Shown piece after piece: positions 1-5,730 of a stretch of 8,647 nt of DNA. The DNA is taken from the NCBI GenBank assembly GCA_964451985.1, contig CAYVKB010000084.1:1-8647 (forward strand), read 5' to 3'. The notes beneath the pieces were generated by a model. That model was not told the DNA's origin. It saw only the letters and a list, made by a program, of their open reading frames with translations, and did not search any database. Source of the stretch: GBS-DC sp964451985 (GTDB lineage: Bacteria; Armatimonadota; Fimbriimonadia; Fimbriimonadales; GBS-DC). A program made the position numbers and the translations under genes. Positions within the stretch are counted from its first letter, which is position 1, and the number at the start of each line of letters is the position of its first letter.

Positions 1-242
1 CGACGCTACGGTTGGAGGGATGTATTCGTCGGCGGGACGCCGACGCTACTGGGGGGGGATGTATTCGTCGGCGGGACGCCGACGCTACTGGGGGTGGATG
101 TATTCGTCGGCGGGACGCCGACGCTACTGGGGGTGGATGTATTCGTCGGCGGGACGCCGACGCTACGGTTGGAGGGATGTATTCGTCGGCGGGACGCCGA
201 CGCTACTGGGGGTGGATGTATTCGTTGGCGGGGACGCCGACG
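1..242. repeat. 39-bp tandem array of hairpin-forming repeats (about six copies)
   Basis: Units begin at 20, 59, 98, 137, 177 and 216 and are 39, 39, 39, 40 and 39 bp long; a partial unit occupies 1-19 and the array runs off the left edge. Each unit carries CGTCGGCG-GGA-CGCCGACG, an 8-bp perfect inverted repeat with a 3-nt loop (27-34 with 38-45 in the first full unit). The linkers are G-rich and come in two main types, TGGGGGTGG and GGTTGGAGGG. The last unit (216-242) is degenerate, with a loop one base longer and one stem C changed to T, which a G-U pair would tolerate in RNA. Because 39 is a multiple of 3, open frames run through the array, but I judge them non-coding. This could be a REP-like interspersed element that expanded locally; I cannot name a known family. 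Confidence 0.93.
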
Positions 243-324
243 AATTGGCCCGTTTTATATGCCGCCCTCTCAAATCGCAAGGAACCTGCCGACAATTATT
301 TGCGTTAATAGACTGGGGGCACCT

Positions 325-1761
325 ATGACGCAGGCAGAACGCGCCGAACTGGAACGCTGGATCGAGATGATTTACGAAAAAGCACTGGAGATGGGCTTAG
401 ACCCGTATCCAGTGCATTTCGAGGTTGTGCCCGCACATGTGATTTATGAGCTGGGTTCCTACGCACTGCCTGCCCGCTTCTCGCACTGGACGTTCGGGCG
501 CGACTATCACGTGCAGAAAACAATGTACGAGTATGGGATCAGCCGCATCTACGAGCTGGTGTTCAACAGCAACCCCTCTCAGGCGTTCCTGCTCGATGTC
601 AACGACATGGTTGCCCATAAACTCGTTATCGCCCACGTGTACGGGCACTCCGACTTCTTCAAGAACAACATCTACTTCGAGCACACCGATCGTCGGATGA
701 TTGAGCGCGCCCGCCTGCACGCCGAGCGCATCCGCGACTACGAAATGCGCTATGGTCCGCTGGTGGTAGAGCAGTTTCTGGACGCCGTGCTATCGATTGA
801 GGAGCATATCGACCCTGTGTTGCCCACCTACGGCACGCCTCCACGCAAACAGGAAGAGACAGAACCGAAACCCACAGGCGACACCTACGAAGACCTATTC
901 TACATGGCGCAGTCGAAGCCTAAGCCCGAACCCAAGAAGCGCAAAATCCCTGAAGAGTCGCAGAAGGACTTACTGCTGTTCATTCGCGACTACTCGCGCG
1001 TGTTGGAAGACTGGCAACGCGACATCATCAGTATGATTCGCGAGGAGATGATCTACTTTTTACCGCAGATTAAGACCAAGACAATCAACGAGGGTTGGGC
1101 GTCGTTCTGGCACGAACGCATCCTCGAGAACCTGCCCCTCACGCCCGATGAGCATGTGCAATTCCGCAAGATGCACTCGTCGGTCATTCAGCCCGGCTCG
1201 CGCACGAGCCTGAACCCCTACTACGTGGGCTACAAAGTGCTGCGTGACATCGAGCGACGCTGGAACGGCGACATCGACCCCGACGAGGCAGAAACCGACT
1301 GGATGGGCTACCGAATCGAGCGTCCTGTTGGGCAGGGCATGCAGAAACTCTTTGAGGTGCGCGCGCTGGAATGCGACCAGACCTTCCTGCACAAGTACCT
1401 CACCGAAAAACTCGTGCGCGAGTTAGACCTCTATACCTATCGCGTGGAAGAGCGCAACGGCGAACTCGTGTGGGTGGTGGACGAAACCGACTGGCGGAAG
1501 GTACGCAACACGCTGGTGGATAACATGACCAACTTCGGCGTGCCTATCCTCACGGTGGAGGATGGCGATTGGGAGCATCGGGGCGAGCTCTATCTGAAAC
1601 ACCACTACGACGGCAAGCCGCTCGATATGCAACGCACCACACGCTGCTTGCGCAACATGGTCAGACTCTGGGGACGTCCCGTGCATATCGAGACCGTCGT
1701 GGACGACGAGCAGGTGCTGATTACCTGCGATGGCAACGGCGTCACCCAGCGCGCTCTGTAG
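325..1761 (+). CDS. spoVR: SpoVR family protein
   Basis: This 478-residue protein matches the SpoVR family (Pfam SpoVR, PF04293) along its length. Recognisable blocks are the N-terminal GLDPYPVHFEVVP (residues 24-36), ALPARFSHWTFGRDY (47-61), HVYGHSDFFKNN (104-115), INEGWASFWH (254-263) and LNPYYVGY (296-303). A Pro/Lys/Glu-rich linker at about 168-212 separates the two halves. SpoVR was named for a role in Bacillus spore cortex formation, but it is widespread in non-sporulating bacteria, often beside a PrkA-type kinase and a YeaH/DUF444 protein; its biochemical activity is unsettled. The frame stays open upstream to 94, but that stretch translates the repeat array. The ATG at 325 gives the family's usual N-terminus and has a weak GGGGG (315-319) five bases before it. 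The gene ends 24 bp from the stop of the convergent lemA-like gene. No partner gene lies inside the window. Confidence 0.93.
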   Translation: MTQAERAELERWIEMIYEKALEMGLDPYPVHFEVVPAHVIYELGSYALPARFSHWTFGRDYHVQKTMYEYGISRIYELVFNSNPSQAFLLDVNDMVAHKLVIAHVYGHSDFFKNNIYFEHTDRRMIERARLHAERIRDYEMRYGPLVVEQFLDAVLSIEEHIDPVLPTYGTPPRKQEETEPKPTGDTYEDLFYMAQSKPKPEPKKRKIPEESQKDLLLFIRDYSRVLEDWQRDIISMIREEMIYFLPQIKTKTINEGWASFWHERILENLPLTPDEHVQFRKMHSSVIQPGSRTSLNPYYVGYKVLRDIERRWNGDIDPDEAETDWMGYRIERPVGQGMQKLFEVRALECDQTFLHKYLTEKLVRELDLYTYRVEERNGELVWVVDETDWRKVRNTLVDNMTNFGVPILTVEDGDWEHRGELYLKHHYDGKPLDMQRTTRCLRNMVRLWGRPVHIETVVDDEQVLITCDGNGVTQRAL

Positions 1762-1785
1762 CACAGACGCATCACAAAACTTTGT

Positions 1786-2445
1786 TTATTGCTCTACCCG
1801 TTTGGGATAGCCCAGCAGCGGTCGTGCGAGGTTAATGGGGAAACGGCGTGCGGTCAGTTCGTAGCGAGCGGCAGCTTCCTCGAACCGCTTGCGCTCCACC
1901 GAGATGCGGTTCTCGCTGCCCGCGATTTCGTCCATCAGGCGCACGATGAGCCAATCGTTGCGCAGGGTGGGGTCGTTGACGAGCTGCTCGGCAAGGATGC
2001 GGGCGGCGTCGGGGTTCTCGCGTAGGGCGGCGGCTAAGGCCTGTAGCTTCTCACGCTGCTGGGTGTTCGCTTGCTGTATCAGTTGCTCCAGTCTGGGCAG
2101 CAGGCTATCTTTGCGTTCCTGCACATTCTGTAGTTGGGCGCGTCGGAGGGTCACTTCTGCCCAGGCTGCGCTCAGGGCACGCTGGCTAAACAGCAGGTTC
2201 AGCATCAGCAACGCCCCAACTACGGCAACGGCAATCACGACGGTCTTGCGCCGTTGGGCGCGGCGTTCCTGCTCTTGCTCCACACGGCGCAGGGCGTCGC
2301 GCAGGTGTTGTGGGTCGACGCCGATTTCCGCCGCGCTCGCCTCTAGCGTCTGTGCGTCGATTTTGCTTTCCTGCTCCTGTTGCAGGCGTACCGCCTCGCG
2401 GATGACCTCCTGCGCCTGTTCAGGCGTGAGTTTTTTCTCTTGCAT
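1786..2445 (-). CDS. LemA-like membrane protein with extra N-terminal helical domain
   Basis: This 219-residue protein has three parts. Residues 1-66 are charged and helical, with LTPEQAQEVI and AAEIGVDPQHL, resembling a short 'ageing-index' type domain seen before membrane segments in many bacterial proteins. A single membrane segment covers about 68-86. The rest, about 87-219, is alpha-helical and ends with GSENRISVERKRFEEA (176-191) and RRFPINLARPLLGY (200-213), the hallmark C-terminal signature of LemA (PF04011). Classic LemA proteins start almost directly with the membrane helix, so the N-terminal domain is an addition. The molecular role of LemA is not established. It follows the TPM gene with a 4-bp gap, so translational coupling is likely. 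I chose the ATG at 2445 because it sits just after the TPM stop; the same frame is open back to a GTG at 2535, inside the TPM glycine-rich tail. I see no strong Shine-Dalgarno sequence. Confidence 0.83.
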   Translation of the reverse strand: MQEKKLTPEQAQEVIREAVRLQQEQESKIDAQTLEASAAEIGVDPQHLRDALRRVEQEQERRAQRRKTVVIAVAVVGALLMLNLLFSQRALSAAWAEVTLRRAQLQNVQERKDSLLPRLEQLIQQANTQQREKLQALAAALRENPDAARILAEQLVNDPTLRNDWLIVRLMDEIAGSENRISVERKRFEEAAARYELTARRFPINLARPLLGYPKRVEQ

Positions 2446-2449
2446 CGGT

Positions 2450-3595
2450 TTACCAGCCTCTGCCTGCGCCGCCTCCGCCGGAACTGCCCCCGCCAAAGCT
2501 ACCGCCGCCAAAACCGCCGCCCCCACCAAAGCCACCGAACCCGCCGCCGATGAACCAGTCGTCGCTACTGCGCCGCCTGCGCCCAGAGTAGCCCCAGCCC
2601 GTGTTCACGCGCACCAGGCGGGGCAGTATGCGCTCTTTCTCGTCACGGTAGTTGCAGCGCGGATTCTTGCATCGGTAGGCGATAATCTCCAGTCCACTGC
2701 GCCGATAGGTCGGCTCGCGCACCACACGGGCGGTCTCGTGCACGGTGTGCCCCCCGCATTTGGGGCATTTGGAGTAGCGATTGAATAGCGCAACTTTGGG
2801 AAATATTTCCAGCGTTTCGCACGGCTCGCAGCGCCACACAAGGTAGTTGACACTGCCCATCTGCTCTTCGGTGCGTTGCAGCTCGTCCAGATAGGCGTCG
2901 TCGGCCTGCTCGTCCAGCAGGCGCATGCGCTGCTGGCAGGTGGGGCACTTGGGCGGGCGCTCGCGCAGGGCGAAAATCAGTAGTGTAATCACGCTACCGC
3001 CCAGCAGGATGAGCGCAATCACGGGCGCAGGGGATGCTTGGCGTCTGCTCGCACCTGCGGAGGGCGTCGGCTCATACGCGCCTGTAGTTTGCGCCCTGCG
3101 GATGCTTTCCGCCATCGCTTGCACGCCCTCCAGTACACCGCCTGAGATGTCGCCGTTTCGGAAACGAGGCACAACCGCGCGGTCTAAAATCTCGCCGACC
3201 GCCGCGTCGGGCAGAATCGCCTCCAAGCCGTAGCCCGTTTCCACCTCCACGCGCCTATCACCCAGCGAGACCAGCATTAGCGCGCCGTTGTCCGCACCGC
3301 GTTTACCCACACCCCAGCGATTCAGCAGCTCCGTCGCGTACTCTTTCGGCGTGGCATCCTGCGTGCGGCGGATAATCGCAACGGCGATTTCCGCGCCCGT
3401 CTCGCGCTCCAGCTGCGTGATGAGTTGGTTGAGATATGCCTTCTGCTTGGCGTTCAGCACGCCCGCTACATCCGTCACCCAGCCGCCATCCGTCTGACGT
3501 GGATTGGGGATCTGGCTCAGTGGCTGTGCCCAGACGCACTGCCACGCACCCCACACAATCGCGCCCACAACCGCCCACACACGCCACGCTTGCAT
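2450..3595 (-). CDS. TPM-domain (YgcG-like) membrane protein with two zinc ribbons and Gly-rich tail
   Basis: This is a 381-residue protein if read from the ATG at 3595. Residues 1-24 form a signal peptide with a likely cleavage site after VWA. Residues about 33-165 are a TPM domain (PF04536), with the typical opening TDVAGVLNAKQKAYL (41-55), GAEIAVAII (67-75) and VETGYGLEAILPD (118-130). A membrane helix lies at about 190-210. The following cytoplasmic part holds cysteine pairs at C217/C220 and C256/C259, then C277/C280 and C309/C314, consistent with two zinc ribbons. The tail is a Gly/Ser/Phe-rich segment ending in a terminal Trp, as in many YgcG relatives. TPM proteins in plants act in photosystem II repair; bacterial members are poorly defined but are often paired with LemA, as here. 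A GTG 12 bases upstream (3607) would add four residues. The zinc ribbons between the helix and the tail are the less usual element. Confidence 0.87.
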   Translation of the reverse strand: MQAWRVWAVVGAIVWGAWQCVWAQPLSQIPNPRQTDGGWVTDVAGVLNAKQKAYLNQLITQLERETGAEIAVAIIRRTQDATPKEYATELLNRWGVGKRGADNGALMLVSLGDRRVEVETGYGLEAILPDAAVGEILDRAVVPRFRNGDISGGVLEGVQAMAESIRRAQTTGAYEPTPSAGASRRQASPAPVIALILLGGSVITLLIFALRERPPKCPTCQQRMRLLDEQADDAYLDELQRTEEQMGSVNYLVWRCEPCETLEIFPKVALFNRYSKCPKCGGHTVHETARVVREPTYRRSGLEIIAYRCKNPRCNYRDEKERILPRLVRVNTGWGYSGRRRRSSDDWFIGGGFGGFGGGGGFGGGSFGGGSSGGGGAGRGW

Positions 3596-3611
3596 CAGTC
3601 CCAACACAATC

Positions 3612-3617
3612 AGTATA
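3612..3617 (-). promoter_or_regulatory. Possible -10 box for the TPM-lemA operon
   Basis: Read on the minus strand this is TATACT, five of six matches to TATAAT, ending 16 nt before the ATG at 3595. I see no convincing -35 at a 16-18 nt spacing. On the plus strand, overlapping bases 3614-3619 read TATACC, with TTGCAT at 3590-3595 and an 18-nt spacer, so the 74-bp divergent gap could hold back-to-back promoters sharing the palindromic GTATAC. Support comes from short motifs only. Confidence 0.3.
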
Positions 3618-3669
3618 CCCCGACGGGAACGATAGGAAAGGAGCGTGCCCCGTTGAATGAGTAAATGTT

Positions 3670-5730
3670 ATGAAATGGCAAGCGGCGCAGTGGGGCTTGG
3701 TAGGTTGGTTGGTGATGGCGACCGCCAGCGCAGACCGACTCGTGCTACACGACGGCACAGTCATCGAGAACTGCTACATCCGCGATGAGGGGGTACGCCT
3801 GATTGTCTGGGAACGGCTGGAAGATGTGGGCACTGACCGCTGGAAAGTCTACCCACGCCGACTGGTCAAAGAGTTCCAGGTTGAGCGCGACGCCGCGTGG
3901 GATGTCAAGCCGAACCTGCCCGACCTGACGATTACGCATATCGAGTTGAACCCGAAACTCGCAGGCTTGCACGGGCGCGTGCATTACGACCAGTACGGAC
4001 GCCCCAAAATCGTGGGCGGCTCGCTGCCCGACCTGGGCGAACGCGCTTACACCGACCCCGAAGCCGTTGTGCATGGCTTGAAGTTCAACTACACACCCGG
4101 CGAGACCCTCACGATGACCGCGCACATCAAGAACGTTGGCTTCGCAGACGCCGCGCCGTTCGAGTATGTGTGGCTGATTGACGATAAGGAAATCGCGCGC
4201 GGGCGCATCACGCGACGGCTCAAGCCCCAAGAGCGTGTGCAGGTGCAGACCCGCTGGCAGTGGCAGGACGGCTTCCACAACGTCACCTTTCGCATCCGCA
4301 CCAACCAGCGCGAGATAGCAACCATCAATAACCATATTACCGACCCACTGTGGGGCTTCGCGTTTTTCTACATCGTACATTCAGAGCGCGTGCGTGTGTG
4401 GAATCAGTTCCGCAACGCCTACGGCACATTCGCTTGGGAAGACTACTACCGCTGGCATCTGGACATTATGAATCGGCTGTTTGAGCAGAGTATCTTTCCC
4501 TCAGCACCTGAGGGCATCAAGGCGCGCGTGCGCTTAGACCGCATCATCTACGCTGAGGATATCGACGAGGCGGTGCGCAACCGTTTCTCCCCCGACGGCA
4601 TCGCCTACGACCAGGGCGGCTGGATTTTTCAGAGCGACGAGGACCGCAACCGCAACTGGAAAGCCCCCGAACCGCAGTGGCGCAACAACACCGAGTGGTC
4701 GCTGCCCCACGAGCTGGGACATCAACTGGGGCTAACCGACCTGTATGTGTTGGACTATCATGGGCATGAGAACCACCGCATGCCTGACAACGGCGACCTG
4801 CTGACCCACTACTATCGCGGCTACAAGACGATGATGCACTGGCACGGACCGCACCTGTGGTCGGAGGTGTGCGCAGGCTATCTGAACCAAACGTGGAACA
4901 AGCCGCGTGGGCACTTTGGAGACTACTACTTCGCCGTGCCTGCGGAAAACTTTTTGCAAATCCTCGATGTGAACGGTCAGCCTGTAGTGGGCGCGAAGGT
5001 GGAGATTTATCAGCGCGGCGTGGTGGTGGACAAAACCGCGCCGCCCCAACAGCAGGCGGGCGTGACGTTCTACACCGTGGTGGAAGATGGCGATTTCGGG
5101 CATCCTGTCTCCAGCGACCCAGTGATCTTGGGTGAGACCGATGCGCAGGGACAGCTGCGCCTGCCGAACCGTCCTGTACAGGAGGTGCGCACGCTTAACG
5201 GCTATCATCGCCGTCCGAACCCGTTCGGCAACATTAACGTGGTGGGGCAGCGCGGGCTACTACTCGTGCGCGTGACCAAGCATGACCGCCCCTGCTACTA
5301 CTGGCTGGAGATTGCCGACTTCCTGGTGGCATACCTGCGCGGGCAGCGTGAGCGTTTCACGATTACCCTGCGCACCCCCTACGGCTCGCCCGACTCGCCC
5401 CCCGCACCGCGCCATCTGAAAGTGGAGCGCATCGACGAACATCAGGTGCGCCTGAGCTGGGACGCCCCCGAAATCACGCGAGACCAGCACTACGACGATA
5501 TCATCGTAGCGTATCGTGTCTATCGGCGCATCTCCAGCGACGGGCTGAACGACCGCCCGTGGTTCCCTGTGCTGACGGTAGCGCCCGACGCCCAAAGCGT
5601 GGTAATTGACCTCCGCCAGCACTATCACAAAGACCTCTACTGGTTCTCTAACGCGAATCGGTTCGCCGTGTCCACCGTGGGCACAGGCGGCAAGGAGAGC
5701 GAACTGGTGGAGCTGGTGTTGAGAGATTAG
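3670..5730 (+). CDS. Secreted multidomain zinc metalloprotease-like protein
   Basis: This 686-residue protein is not one I recognise by name. Residues 1-21 form a signal peptide ending ATASA. Residues 22-72 (DRLVLHDGTVIENCYIRDEG at the start) resemble a small beta module found at the N-terminus of exported proteins in several environmental phyla. Residues about 83-225 look like a CARDB-type beta sandwich, including YTPGETLTMTAHIKNVGFAD (141-160). The catalytic candidate is HELGHQLGLTD (347-357), an HExxHxxGxxD zinc motif with H347, E348, H351 and a possible third ligand D357, followed by a plausible Met-turn at GYKTMMH (384-390); this suggests a metzincin-like fold. Residues about 425-570 include ILDVNGQPVVGAKVEIYQRG, like a carboxypeptidase-regulatory domain, and 577-686 look like FN3 (PAPRHLKVERI, VRLSWDAP). 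The ATG at 3670 is the first usable start after an in-frame stop at 3658-3660. A purine-rich AGGAAAGGAG at 3634-3643 lies too far upstream to be its ribosome site. Peptidase activity is inferred; the substrate is unknown. Confidence 0.8.
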   Translation: MKWQAAQWGLVGWLVMATASADRLVLHDGTVIENCYIRDEGVRLIVWERLEDVGTDRWKVYPRRLVKEFQVERDAAWDVKPNLPDLTITHIELNPKLAGLHGRVHYDQYGRPKIVGGSLPDLGERAYTDPEAVVHGLKFNYTPGETLTMTAHIKNVGFADAAPFEYVWLIDDKEIARGRITRRLKPQERVQVQTRWQWQDGFHNVTFRIRTNQREIATINNHITDPLWGFAFFYIVHSERVRVWNQFRNAYGTFAWEDYYRWHLDIMNRLFEQSIFPSAPEGIKARVRLDRIIYAEDIDEAVRNRFSPDGIAYDQGGWIFQSDEDRNRNWKAPEPQWRNNTEWSLPHELGHQLGLTDLYVLDYHGHENHRMPDNGDLLTHYYRGYKTMMHWHGPHLWSEVCAGYLNQTWNKPRGHFGDYYFAVPAENFLQILDVNGQPVVGAKVEIYQRGVVVDKTAPPQQQAGVTFYTVVEDGDFGHPVSSDPVILGETDAQGQLRLPNRPVQEVRTLNGYHRRPNPFGNINVVGQRGLLLVRVTKHDRPCYYWLEIADFLVAYLRGQRERFTITLRTPYGSPDSPPAPRHLKVERIDEHQVRLSWDAPEITRDQHYDDIIVAYRVYRRISSDGLNDRPWFPVLTVAPDAQSVVIDLRQHYHKDLYWFSNANRFAVSTVGTGGKESELVELVLRD

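Noticed and set aside
1..242. CRISPR array
   Set aside because: The units are contiguous near-identical 39-mers with 9-10 nt G-rich linkers and no unique spacers.
12..328. Open frames through the left repeats (peptides rich in CIRRRDADAT and MYSSAGRRRYWG)
   Set aside because: They are translations of the 39-bp repeat, which keeps frames open because its length is a multiple of 3. The frame shift at the 40-bp unit breaks the peptide periodicity, and the inverted repeat explains the conservation better than coding.
1762..1785. Bidirectional terminator between spoVR and the lemA-like gene
   Set aside because: The only symmetry, ACAAA-AC-TTTGT, has a 5-bp AT-rich stem with a 2-nt loop, too weak to support a terminator.
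2446..2535. N-terminal extension of the LemA-like protein from the GTG at 2535 (VGAAVLAAVALAGAVPAEA), resembling a signal peptide
   Set aside because: It is the shifted frame of the glycine-rich TPM tail, where GGN repeats become Ala and Val codons. The ATG at 2445 follows the TPM stop directly and yields a complete helical domain plus membrane helix.
1889..2788. A 299-residue plus-strand frame opposite lemA and the TPM gene
   Set aside because: The composition is Arg/Ser/Ala/Cys-rich with no domain, which is typical of the antisense of GC-rich genes. The opposite strand has two recognisable families over the same bases.
5491..5508. Near-palindrome TACGACGATATCATCGTA inside the metalloprotease gene
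   Set aside because: It lies within coding sequence for YDDIIV and has a central mismatch pair. No context suggests a regulatory site.
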